A stretch of 7,127 bases of DNA from Candidatus Sulfotelmatobacter sp. (GTDB lineage Bacteria; Acidobacteriota; Terriglobia; Terriglobales; SbA1): contig JASLEQ010000215.1 of NCBI GenBank assembly GCA_030151135.1, positions 1-7,127 of the forward strand, written 5' to 3'. The position numbers were made by a program, and so were the translations under genes. Position 1 is the first letter of the stretch. Each line of letters begins with the position of its first letter. This document shows, one piece after another, positions 1-5,730 of this stretch. The notes beneath the pieces were generated by a model, which did not search any database, had not been told where the DNA came from, and saw only the letters and a list, made by a program, of their open reading frames with translations.

Positions 1-144
1 AAGCGGCAACTGCGAATCCCGCCGGAACTTGCTTACGGAGACGCAGGCTACAAAAACATCATTCCGCCAAACTCTACGCTGATCTTCGACATCCAGTTGC
101 TCTCGGTAACTCCGGCGCCTCAAGAGAATCCGCCTCAGAAATGA
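1..144 (+). CDS. FKBP-type peptidyl-prolyl cis-trans isomerase, C-terminal fragment
   Basis: The first 47 codons of the window, read in frame 1 to a TGA, are the end of an FKBP fold; the start lies outside. The segment [12 protein letters not shown] (residues 6-17 of the fragment) corresponds to the ISPDYAYG region of FKBP12, and [17 protein letters not shown] (20-36) is the typical last strand. FKBPs catalyse cis-trans isomerisation of Xaa-Pro bonds and act as folding helpers. Only the last part of the fold is visible, so signal peptide, cell location and any additional domain cannot be judged. A short proline- and glutamine-rich tail ([10 protein letters not shown]) follows the fold. The gene converges on rpmB. 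Family assignment is secure; the specific gene (fkpA, fklB or other) is not decidable. Confidence 0.93.
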   Translation, partial: KRQLRIPPELAYGDAGYKNIIPPNSTLIFDIQLLSVTPAPQENPPQK

Positions 145-175
145 TCGGCGTATCTACAAGCCGCGTGAAACTGGA

Positions 176-200
176 GGCCTTCGTCCCAAACGGAAAGGCC
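176..200. other. Hairpin in the convergent gap after the FKBP gene
   Basis: GGCCTT (176-181) pairs with AAGGCC (195-200), and TCC (184-186) with GGA (192-194). This gives a nine-pair stem with a two-base bulge and a CAAAC loop. It begins 31 bases after the FKBP stop and could help end transcription or protect the mRNA 3' end. There is no T-tract directly after it on either strand, so it is not a canonical intrinsic terminator. The rest of 145-286 holds only a T8 tract at 269-276 and a small GCTC/GAGC stem before it. Confidence 0.35.
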
Positions 201-286
201 GGCGAAACGGAATACGACTCGCGCCAATAGAAAGTCCTGCCGCGTGCTCGTAAGAGCGCCGATGAGCCTTTTTTTTGCCGGATTTT

Positions 287-475
287 TTACGCTTTGACGA
301 CTTTACCGCTGCGCAGGCAGGACGTGCAGACGCGGATCCGCTTCCCCTGACCGTTCACCTTCGCGTGCACCGGACGCAGATTGATATTCCAGCGCCGCTT
401 GGTGACGTTATGCGCGTGGCTGATGCGGTTGCCCGCTTGCGGTTTCTTGCCGCAAATTTCACATTGTTGTGCCAT
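287..475 (-). CDS. rpmB: 50S ribosomal protein L28
   Basis: This 62-residue protein is L28 of the large ribosomal subunit, at the usual length for the short bacterial form. It opens MAQQCEICGKKP and continues through the conserved GNRISHAHNVTKRRWNINL segment (residues 15-33). Two CxxC pairs, C5/C8 and C50/C53, form the probable zinc knuckle of the C+ version of L28. The ATG at 475-473 is preceded by GGGAG about eight bases upstream, and a sigma-70-type promoter lies just beyond, so it appears to be transcribed alone. It converges on the FKBP gene. No clear intrinsic terminator was found for it on its own strand. Confidence 0.97.
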   Translation of the reverse strand: MAQQCEICGKKPQAGNRISHAHNVTKRRWNINLRPVHAKVNGQGKRIRVCTSCLRSGKVVKA

Positions 476-518
476 TCGACTGCTCCCAGGTAGTTCAGAT
501 CTTGTAGGGCAAACCTAA

Positions 519-548
519 ATTTTACAGGACTTTCCCCATTTTCGGCAA
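519..548 (-). promoter_or_regulatory. Probable sigma-70 promoter of rpmB
   Basis: On the minus strand TTGCCG (548-543) and TAAAAT (524-519) are separated by 18 bases. This matches four of six consensus bases at -35 and five of six at -10. Initiation would fall near position 512, leaving a leader of about 37 bases that includes the GGGAG ribosome-binding site. It was found by eye, but spacing and position relative to rpmB are good. Confidence 0.55.
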
Positions 549-713
549 TCACCGCAACCGCTTCTCTGGCCTGATTGTTAGATAGAACAGGTCGGCAGAA
601 GGCATTCGATCGCGTCGCGTCCGGAGCCACCACGACCGGCACGGTACAGGCAAGGCCGCCCGGGGCAGACGAAGAGGACCACAAATTCCCATAAAAATCC
701 CACTCTCGGCCCC

Positions 714-1130
714 GTGAATGCCCTGTGCGATACTGATCTCATGCAGTCGCCTCTTCAGTCGCCCACCGCGGCCACCGATCCCAAATCTGTCAAGGTTCAT
801 CTCACCGCGGGGACCGGTATGGACATCGAATGGGCCGACGGCCACGCTTCGCATTACACGTTTGTCTACCTCCGCGACGCGTGCCCCTGTGCGATGTGCG
901 AGGATGAACGCGGCAAAGCCGGCCGCCGTCCCGGAGACCCGGCCGCCGCCGCCCCCGGCGCACTGCTCATCTTCAAGCCGGCCGCGAAGCCGCTCTCGGC
1001 CGAGGGCGTCGGCAAGTACGCGATCAAGTTCTCGTGGAATGACAACCACGATCTGGGGATCTACTCGTGGAAGTTTCTGCGTGAAGTTTGTCCCTGTGAA
1101 GAATGCAAGGAAGCGCGTGCCGCAGGCTAG
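714..1130 (+). CDS. DUF971 / GBBH-like N-terminal domain protein with two CPCxxC motifs
   Basis: The protein matches the DUF971 domain (gamma-butyrobetaine hydroxylase-like N-terminal region) in W-x-DGH (40-44), LRDACPCAMC (53-62) and the later W-x-DNHDLGIYSWKFLR (108-123). The domain also occurs at the C-terminus of the Mrp/HCF101 iron-sulfur carrier family and binds metal in hydroxylase relatives. Here it is stand-alone and probably cytoplasmic. The role is unknown; metal or Fe-S handling is an inference. A second motif, LREVCPCEEC (122-131), mirrors the first, giving six cysteines: C57, C59, C62, C126, C128 and C131. A GC-rich linker coding alanine and proline lies at 73-82. The reading frame opens with GTG at 714, but ATG at 741 (129 residues) is at least as likely. 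Neither has a strong ribosome-binding site, and both keep the whole domain. Confidence 0.85.
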   Translation: MNALCDTDLMQSPLQSPTAATDPKSVKVHLTAGTGMDIEWADGHASHYTFVYLRDACPCAMCEDERGKAGRRPGDPAAAAPGALLIFKPAAKPLSAEGVGKYAIKFSWNDNHDLGIYSWKFLREVCPCEECKEARAAG

Positions 1131-1202
1131 CCTGACCGCCTGCACGCAAAGAGCCTTTGATTCTGTGTGATTGGCCTCGACCGACGAGCAAAGTAGCCGT
1201 TC

Positions 1203-2123
1203 ATGAGTTCCTTGGCCCACAATTCGGCAATCGAATCGACCGTGCAGGAACTCCTCCCCGATCTCCATGCCAAAGCCGCCTGCGACAAGATCGGCGTCAG
1301 CCGCGAATCGTTCGCTACCATGCTGATAGAGGTCGGCTCAAAGCATGCCTCGGCTTTGCCTTTAGCTGAGCTCCGCGTTTTCTTTCTGGGCCTGCGCGTC
1401 GACGAACTCGCCCTTGCCCGAGCCTGTGCCGCCGGCCATGACGCTGCCTGGGAGATATTCCTTACCCGCTTTCGAGAAAAGCTTTACCTTTCTGCCTTGC
1501 GGATTACCCGGGAAGACTCCTCCGCTCGAGAACTCGCTGATAACCTCTACGCCGATCTCTACGGCACAACCACTCGGGATGGGCAGCGTGTCTCGAAGCT
1601 TGCCTCCTATACCGGGCGCGGATCGCTCGAGGGCTGGCTTCGCACTGTTCTCGCCCAGGAATATGTAAACCGGTACCGCCGCACAAAGCGGCTGGTCAGC
1701 CTGGATGAGGAATCGGAAGAGGGCGTCCAGTTTCAGGCGCCAAATCCTGAGCCGGTGCAGTCCGTGGACGCGCGTCTGTCCGGAGCAACAAACTCCGTAT
1801 TGGCCCAATTGCCCGCAGAAGACCGCTTGATCCTGAGTGCGTACTACCTCGACGGACGCACCTTGGCCGAGATCGCCAAGATGCTGGGCGTCCATGAGTC
1901 GACCATCAGCCGCAAAATCGACAAATTGGCCAAGTCCTTGAGAAAGCAGATCATTGCCTCCTTGACCAGCGCAGGGCTGTCCCGCCGCCAGGCCGAAGAG
2001 GCGTTGGAAGTCGATGTCCGCGACCTCCAGGTCGACATTCGCCGTAGTTTGGCGCAAGATTCCCAAGCCCGCCCGTTCTCAGAGAAGACAGTAAAAGCCA
2101 GAGTTCGCGAGAACCAAGGTTGA
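1203..2123 (+). CDS. ECF-like RNA polymerase sigma factor with N- and C-terminal extensions
   Basis: The 306-residue protein carries sigma region 2 at about 67-162: helix LARACAAGHDAAWEIFLTRF, then RGSLEGWLRTVLAQEYVNRYRR at 139-160, the -10 recognition segment. A roughly 35-residue acidic linker follows. Region 4 is at about 197-250: LPAEDRLILSAYYLDG, then the helix-turn-helix LAEIAKMLGVHESTISRKIDKL (221-242) for -35 binding. It lacks regions 1.1 and 3, as ECF-type factors do. It is longer than the usual 160-200 residues because of a helical N-terminal extension of about 65 residues and a charged C-terminal tail of about 55. The ATG at 1203 has only a weak Shine-Dalgarno; downstream M40 would still spare region 2. 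The next gene is its likely anti-sigma factor, 46 bases away on the same strand. The target regulon cannot be seen. Confidence 0.9.
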   Translation: MSSLAHNSAIESTVQELLPDLHAKAACDKIGVSRESFATMLIEVGSKHASALPLAELRVFFLGLRVDELALARACAAGHDAAWEIFLTRFREKLYLSALRITREDSSARELADNLYADLYGTTTRDGQRVSKLASYTGRGSLEGWLRTVLAQEYVNRYRRTKRLVSLDEESEEGVQFQAPNPEPVQSVDARLSGATNSVLAQLPAEDRLILSAYYLDGRTLAEIAKMLGVHESTISRKIDKLAKSLRKQIIASLTSAGLSRRQAEEALEVDVRDLQVDIRRSLAQDSQARPFSEKTVKARVRENQG

Positions 2124-2169
2124 ACCGGAACAATGGGCAGACGTTCGCTCGATTATTGGCAAAAGAGTA

Positions 2170-3504
2170 ATGGAAAAACTTCCCCAGATCGTCACTGAAC
2201 GTTTGAAGCTGGCTGCCGTGTCGACCAGCCATCCAGACGCTGACGTGTTGACGGCCTTAGCCGAGCATTCTTTGGCGAAGAACGAGCTTGCCACCGTGCT
2301 GGAACATCTGGCTCGCTGCGCCGACTGTCGAGAGATTGTTGCACTGGCGCTTCCAGAAACTGAGTCGCTGCAGGAAACCGTGCGCCCGGTAAGAGCCGGC
2401 CGGTTCGCTTGGCCAACCTTGCGTTGGGGCTTGATCGCTGCAGGCCTGGTCGTAATCGCGTCGTTCGGAGTGATCGAATTTCAGCAACAGCATCTCCGTA
2501 CGACTGCCACCGCCGACAAGAGCACCCCGGATTTGTCGCAGAATACGATCAGCCCTTCATCCCAGCCCGCGCCCGCACAGGAGAGCAAGAATGTTGCGGC
2601 CGCTGAGCCGGGAGACAAAGCAAGCAGCGATCAGCTGACCTCACGCAAAACTGGCAATGCCTCGGCCGGCGAGCAACCGAATGCATCTGGAACCTTTGCA
2701 TCACGAGTCCGCGCCGTGCCTACCGGAGGACCTCTGCAGAGTGCTCCTAAGGTTCAGTTTCAGCAGAACGGACAAATTGCTCAGTATCAGGTTCCCTCGA
2801 CCACGCCGGGCGCTGCGGCAAAGCAGGAGCCATCCAGCTTGGACGCCAACTCAACAGCCATGGCAGGTGCGCAATCAGCCGCATCCTTCCACGGCTCCGC
2901 CAATCCGCAGCAGGAAAACGTCGACCTTACCGCCCAGATGCAGCCAGTTCAGCAGATCCCCCCGGCTTCCGCCGACGCAAGAGTTGTCAGGACCAAGCCC
3001 GCGATGGCTGCGAACGCTCCTCCAGCCCTCTCTTCACGTGGCCCGAATTACGCCGAAGCCAACGCTTCTTCGCCGGATTCTCTCGTCAGTTGGAGGGTCA
3101 GCGATGCAGGAGGACTTCAGCGCTCCTTCGACCAGGGCAGCACTTGGCAGGACGTAAACATCAATCAGCTGGGATCATCTTCCGGATTGATGACGGCACG
3201 GGCGACCTCGCGAGTCAACGGCACGAGTGAAGGCTCGCTGAAGAAGGAAGCCTCATCTCCCATCTTTCGTTCCGTTTCCTCCAACGGCACAGAGATCTGG
3301 GCTGGAGCCTCAAATGCCCTGCTCTATCACTCCACGGATGGCGGCAACACTTGGACGAAGGTTCTCCCGTCCGCTTCCGGCATCGCATTAACCGGCGACA
3401 TCGTAAGCGTGGAATTCCTCGATCCCCTGCGCGGACGGCTCGTTACATCCACCCCCGAAACCTGGACTACCTCCGACGCAGGCCAGTCCTGGCAGAAGCA
3501 ATAA
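2170..3504 (+). CDS. Membrane anti-sigma factor with zinc-finger motif and YCF48/BNR-like C-terminal domain
   Basis: The 444-residue protein has four parts. Residues 1-60 form a small helical domain with H46-x3-C50-x2-C53, the HxxxCxxC signature of zinc-type anti-sigma domains that hold ECF sigma factors in the cytoplasm. Residues 84-104 (LRWGLIAAGLVVIASFGVIEF) form one membrane span. Residues 105-300 are low-complexity, rich in Gln, Pro, Ser and Ala, and probably disordered outside the membrane. Residues 303-444 contain three Asp-box motifs: SFDQGSTW (319-326), STDGGNTW (388-395) and SDAGQSW (435-441), as in YCF48/BNR propellers. Three motifs are few for a closed propeller, and the last one touches the stop codon. 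The gene follows the sigma gene and ends before a strong terminator, so co-transcription is likely. ATG 2170 is the only standard start in the open frame after a TAA at 2092. The ligand sensed is unknown. Confidence 0.85.
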   Translation: MEKLPQIVTERLKLAAVSTSHPDADVLTALAEHSLAKNELATVLEHLARCADCREIVALALPETESLQETVRPVRAGRFAWPTLRWGLIAAGLVVIASFGVIEFQQQHLRTTATADKSTPDLSQNTISPSSQPAPAQESKNVAAAEPGDKASSDQLTSRKTGNASAGEQPNASGTFASRVRAVPTGGPLQSAPKVQFQQNGQIAQYQVPSTTPGAAAKQEPSSLDANSTAMAGAQSAASFHGSANPQQENVDLTAQMQPVQQIPPASADARVVRTKPAMAANAPPALSSRGPNYAEANASSPDSLVSWRVSDAGGLQRSFDQGSTWQDVNINQLGSSSGLMTARATSRVNGTSEGSLKKEASSPIFRSVSSNGTEIWAGASNALLYHSTDGGNTWTKVLPSASGIALTGDIVSVEFLDPLRGRLVTSTPETWTTSDAGQSWQKQ

Positions 3505-3623
3505 CCTTCGTTACTTTCGTGAGCTCGCTTCCGCCAGAATTACCAAAGTGACATTTACACCTTTTGGAGCGCAGTTCTACTATCCATCTCGTGGTTTGGC
3601 AGTTCTGGGGGAGGGCTGCCGAG

Positions 3624-3660
3624 GCGTCCTGGACTGAAAGGTCCTAGGGCGCTTTTCTAT
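3624..3660 (+). terminator. Intrinsic terminator of the sigma/anti-sigma operon
   Basis: The arm at 3624-3635 pairs with 3640-3652 around a GAAA tetraloop (3636-3639). It forms twelve pairs, including two G-U pairs, with T3645 bulged. TTTTCTATTT follows from 3653. It lies 120 bases after the anti-sigma stop and overlaps the last codon of the opposing acetyltransferase gene. In the minus direction the hairpin is not followed by a T-run, so it probably serves mainly the plus strand. Confidence 0.8.
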
Positions 3661-4187
3661 TTCTCAGCTACTCGCTTTTTACCTTTCGTCAGGTCGAGCA
3701 GAAGGTACTGCTCATCCACGAAAGCCTCCTCGATTCTCAGGGCACGTGGTTCGATGCCAAACACTTTGAACCCTAAGGATTCGTATAGCCTTAACGCAGC
3801 AGCCTGGGTGCTGGTAACGGAAAGCAACACCTGACCGAGGCCATGAATCGCCGACGCTCGCTCCAGCAAGACTGTCATCATCCGCCGCCCAACGCCCTTG
3901 CCGCGTTCCGGCGCGCTGATATAGACGCCCCAGACGCGTCCTTTATGGCGGCTCTTTTGCCCGTTTTCCCGATAGAAGCCGGCCATTCCCACGAGACTTG
4001 CATCTTTAAACGCACCGATAACAAATGAATCTGCCCCCGACCATAACCTGCGTTTCACCTCTTCCAGCGTCAGGGACTCGTATTCTTCCAACGACGCGCT
4101 GAACGCAGCAGGCTCACCACGCAATGCTTCCCGGCGCAGTCTCAACCACTCCTTCGCATCGTCCGCATCCAACAGTCGGATTTCCAT
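3657..4187 (-). CDS. GNAT-family N-acetyltransferase
   Basis: Read from ATG 4187, this is a 176-residue acetyltransferase that would move an acetyl group from acetyl-CoA to an amine. The CoA pyrophosphate loop is R95-G-K-G-V-G100, after the beta-4 strand VWGVYISAPE. The motif B region AALRLYESLGFKVFG (130-144) is typical of GNAT proteins. The substrate is unknown; RimI-like protein acetylation, amino acid or antibiotic acetylation all fit. The frame is open further upstream to 4334, but those codons overlap the Fur-family gene in another frame and read as non-protein. The chosen ATG shares one base with the regulator's TAA (TAATG) and has GGAG just before it. The gene is thus translationally coupled to, and co-transcribed with, the regulator. 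Confidence 0.9.
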   Translation of the reverse strand: MEIRLLDADDAKEWLRLRREALRGEPAAFSASLEEYESLTLEEVKRRLWSGADSFVIGAFKDASLVGMAGFYRENGQKSRHKGRVWGVYISAPERGKGVGRRMMTVLLERASAIHGLGQVLLSVTSTQAAALRLYESLGFKVFGIEPRALRIEEAFVDEQYLLLDLTKGKKRVAEK

Positions 4188-4639
4188 TACTCCGCCCCGC
4201 GACAGTTTGTGCAGTATCCACCAATTTCCAGTCGCGATATCAGAATCCGAAAACGGCAATCCTTCTCGACCTGCTGCTTGAGCTTTTCGAAACTGTCGCT
4301 CACGAATTCCGTGATCTTCCCGCAACGCAAACACGCCATGTGAATATGGTCTCGCCCCAGTTTTCGCTCGTAATAATGTCCTTCGCCATGGATGTGCATC
4401 AGGTCGAGCTCGTCGATCAGTCCATGGCGTTTGAGAAGTCGCAGCGTGCGGTAGACCGTGCTCCGGTCCACGCTGGCATCCAGCCGCTGCGCCTTGCGTA
4501 GAATTTGCGCCGCATCCAGATGCTTGCTCGCGGTTTCCATCACACTTAGGATCGCGCGGCGCTGTTGCGTCATTCGTATCCCACGCTCGGCAAAGTGCGC
4601 CTGCAATCGACCTGGCATCTCCGTTTGCGGAAGTGGCAT
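4187..4639 (-). CDS. Fur-family metal- or peroxide-responsive transcriptional regulator
   Basis: This 150-residue protein has the winged helix of the Fur family, including RMTQQRRAILSVM (22-34) and the recognition segment VDRSTVYRTLRLLKRHGLI (57-75). A dimerisation domain with two CxxC pairs, C103/C106 (CLRC) and C143/C146 (CTNC), is the structural zinc site. By alignment to E. coli Fur, H40, E91, H98 and H100 match the H33, E81, H88 and H90 metal ligands, and E111 matches E101. The SRLEIGGYC end resembles PerR, but the PerR aspartate before HxH is replaced by R92. Fur, Zur or PerR type cannot be settled by eye. The frame is open to an ATG at 4771, but ATG 4639 has AAAGGAG nine bases upstream, and the 4771 ATG overlaps the probable -10 element. 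It is divergent from the barrel/cytochrome operon and probably represses both directions. Confidence 0.92.
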   Translation of the reverse strand: MPLPQTEMPGRLQAHFAERGIRMTQQRRAILSVMETASKHLDAAQILRKAQRLDASVDRSTVYRTLRLLKRHGLIDELDLMHIHGEGHYYERKLGRDHIHMACLRCGKITEFVSDSFEKLKQQVEKDCRFRILISRLEIGGYCTNCRGAE

Positions 4640-4648
4640 GAACTCAAA

Positions 4649-4655
4649 CTCCTTT
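4649..4655 (-). promoter_or_regulatory. Ribosome-binding site fixing the start of the Fur-family gene
   Basis: AAAGGAG on the minus strand lies nine bases before ATG 4639. It supports this start over the in-frame ATG at 4771, which has no Shine-Dalgarno sequence. It also overlaps the edge of a TCGCAA repeat (4655-4660), so protein bound nearby could affect this part of the leader. Confidence 0.7.
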
Positions 4656-4663
4656 CGCAACTG

Positions 4664-4682
4664 GTCGCAAATACGATGCGAC
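4664..4682. promoter_or_regulatory. Operator-like inverted repeat A upstream of the Fur-family gene
   Basis: GTCGCAaatacgaTGCGAC is a perfect 6-7-6 dyad of 19 bases, the length of a classical Fur box but with a different sequence. It contains GATGCGAC (4675-4682). A further TCGCAA at 4655-4660 repeats the left arm (4665-4670) exactly ten bases away, one helical turn. It lies in the leader of the regulator's transcript, just before the ribosome-binding site. Confidence 0.55.
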
Positions 4683-4748
4683 GGTTTCTTCGGACGAAAC
4701 TGGACACTCAAGACCGCCGTCGGGCATCCTGAAAAGGTAATTTTGTGA

Positions 4749-4763
4749 TGCGACTCGGTTGCA
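4749..4763. promoter_or_regulatory. Operator-like inverted repeat B at the regulator's start point
   Basis: TGCGACtcgGTTGCA is a dyad with one mismatched arm position. The preceding bases make the second copy of GATGCGAC (4747-4754). If the -10 at 4775-4770 is used, the site spans the minus-strand transcription start at about 4763, a normal position for repression. Confidence 0.5.
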
Positions 4764-4769
4764 ACTGGC

Positions 4770-4775
4770 ATTGTA
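4770..4775 (-). promoter_or_regulatory. Probable -10 element of the Fur-family/GNAT operon
   Basis: TACAAT on the minus strand matches five of six bases of the -10 consensus. No good -35 stands 16-18 bases upstream; that position (4793-4798) lies inside dyad C. The leader would be about 124 bases. A weak promoter flanked by operator dyads fits a self-regulated repressor. Confidence 0.4.
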
Positions 4776-4783
4776 CCTGTCTC

Positions 4784-4800
4784 TGCGATGCGGTCGCATC
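4784..4800. promoter_or_regulatory. Operator-like inverted repeat C between the divergent promoters
   Basis: The sequence contains two overlapping perfect dyads: TGCGA-n5-TCGCA (4784-4798) and GATGCG-GT-CGCATC (4787-4800). On the minus strand 4800-4793 reads GATGCGAC, the third exact copy in the region. It covers the expected -35 and spacer of the regulator promoter and lies 16 bases before the ATG of the divergent gene, so it could control both. Confidence 0.55.
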
Positions 4801-4815
4801 TCTACCAAAGAACTT

Positions 4816-5730
4816 ATGAACACTCTTGATCGTCCATTTCTCCTCTGGACCGCGCGCTTCCTGAGGTTCCTTGGACCTGTCGCCTTGCTGCTGGTCGTCT
4901 TCGGCATCCCCGCCACTTCGCAGGAAAGCCCGTACATCGTTACCTACGATCACTACCTCGAAGAACCTGGCAGCCTGGAGGTCGAATACTTCTCAACCTA
5001 CGGCACCCAGCGCGGCGCCGGTGACTTCGTCGCCGATTGGATGGAATTCGAATATGGCGCAACCGCCTGGTGGACCACCGAACTCTATCTCGACGCCCAG
5101 TCCACCTTCCACGACAGCACGCTCTTTACTGGATTCCGCTTGGAAAACCGCTTTCGCCTGCTCAAGAGCGAGCACGCGGTGAATCCGGTGCTCTATATCG
5201 AATACGAGCAGATCAACGAAGCCGACAAGATCATTAAAGAAGTCGAGGGTCACGACGTCGAGGCCGACCATGCTGTCCCGAACTCCATCGCACGTCTCGA
5301 ACACGACCACGAACTTGAATTCAAGATCCTGCTGTCGAGCACTCATAATGGATGGAACGTCGCCTTTAATCCCCTGGCCACCAAAAACCTGACCGGCGGT
5401 GATCCGTGGGAATTCGGATATGCCCTGGGTGCAAGCCGCCCGCTGGCCTTGAAGGCCTCCGCACAACGCTGCAGCTTTTGCCGCGAGAATTTCATCGCAG
5501 GGCTCGAGCTTTATGGCGGCCTGGGCGACCGCGATGACTTTGGACTTCACGAAACTTCCCACTACCTCGCTCCGGTCGTTGCGTGGAATTTGCCTTCGAA
5601 CTGGACTCTGCGGCTTTCCCCGGGATTCGGTCTGAACGACAATAGCCATCGTTTTCTTTTGCGCTGGGGAATCTCTCGCGAATTTTCAGGATTCGGCACA
5701 ACCATGGCACGGTTGCTTGGAGGACATTGA
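4816..5730 (+). CDS. Exported, probably beta-barrel envelope protein of unknown function
   Basis: The 304-residue product starts at ATG 4816. The frame is open to a TTG at 4759, but that would bury dyad C in coding sequence. Basic residues and a hydrophobic core (FLGPVALLLVVFGIPA, 18-33) form a signal peptide with a likely cut near ATS-QE (35/36). The mature part alternates polar and aromatic residues in many short strands, for example LEVEYFSTYG, WWTTELYLDAQ, FRLENRFRLL, NPVLYIEYEQ and LRLSPGFGL, as expected of an outer-membrane barrel. There is no carboxy-terminal phenylalanine. A segment with H146, H152, H163 and H165 among acidic residues could bind metal, and C219/C222 form a CxxC. I do not recognise a named family. 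It is co-transcribed with the cytochrome gene (TGATG overlap) and divergent from the Fur-family regulator, which suggests metal uptake or redox work at the outer membrane. Confidence 0.8.
   Translation: MNTLDRPFLLWTARFLRFLGPVALLLVVFGIPATSQESPYIVTYDHYLEEPGSLEVEYFSTYGTQRGAGDFVADWMEFEYGATAWWTTELYLDAQSTFHDSTLFTGFRLENRFRLLKSEHAVNPVLYIEYEQINEADKIIKEVEGHDVEADHAVPNSIARLEHDHELEFKILLSSTHNGWNVAFNPLATKNLTGGDPWEFGYALGASRPLALKASAQRCSFCRENFIAGLELYGGLGDRDDFGLHETSHYLAPVVAWNLPSNWTLRLSPGFGLNDNSHRFLLRWGISREFSGFGTTMARLLGGH
5719..5723 (+). promoter_or_regulatory. Ribosome-binding site of the cytochrome c gene
   Basis: GGAGG lies six bases before ATG 5730 and inside the last codons of the upstream gene. It selects ATG 5730 over the in-frame TTG one codon earlier. 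Confidence 0.75.

Noticed and set aside
244..276. Possible plus-strand terminator (GTGCTC-gtaa-GAGCGC stem and a T8 tract)
   Set aside because: The stem is only six pairs with one wobble, and the T-run starts nine bases after it, too far for a standard intrinsic terminator.
549..1268. Minus-strand 239-codon open frame over the DUF971 gene and intergenic DNA
   Set aside because: It lies antisense to a clearly conserved domain, spans the intergenic gap and has an arginine/glycine-rich composition typical of a GC-rich shadow frame.
1362..2066. Minus-strand 234-codon open frame inside the sigma factor gene
   Set aside because: It is antisense to a gene with recognisable sigma regions 2 and 4, and the translation shows no family features.
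3571..3606. Direct repeat GCAGTTCT (3571-3578 and 3599-3606) and GGCAG/CTGCC inverted repeat (3598-3620)
   Set aside because: They are short and isolated with no neighbouring mobile-element features; no attachment site or insertion end is supported.
4188..4334. Longer start for the GNAT gene (49 extra residues from 4334)
   Set aside because: The extra residues overlap the conserved C-terminal zinc domain of the Fur-family gene in another frame, and the ATG at 4187 has its own ribosome-binding site and stop-start overlap.
4640..4771. Longer start for the Fur-family gene (44 extra residues from 4771)
   Set aside because: That ATG overlaps the best -10 element and has no Shine-Dalgarno sequence; the extra residues are unlike Fur proteins and would place dyads A and B in coding DNA.
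4993..5649. Minus-strand 218-codon open frame inside the barrel-like gene
   Set aside because: The plus frame has a signal peptide, coupling to cytochrome c and strand-like periodicity; the reverse frame has none of these.
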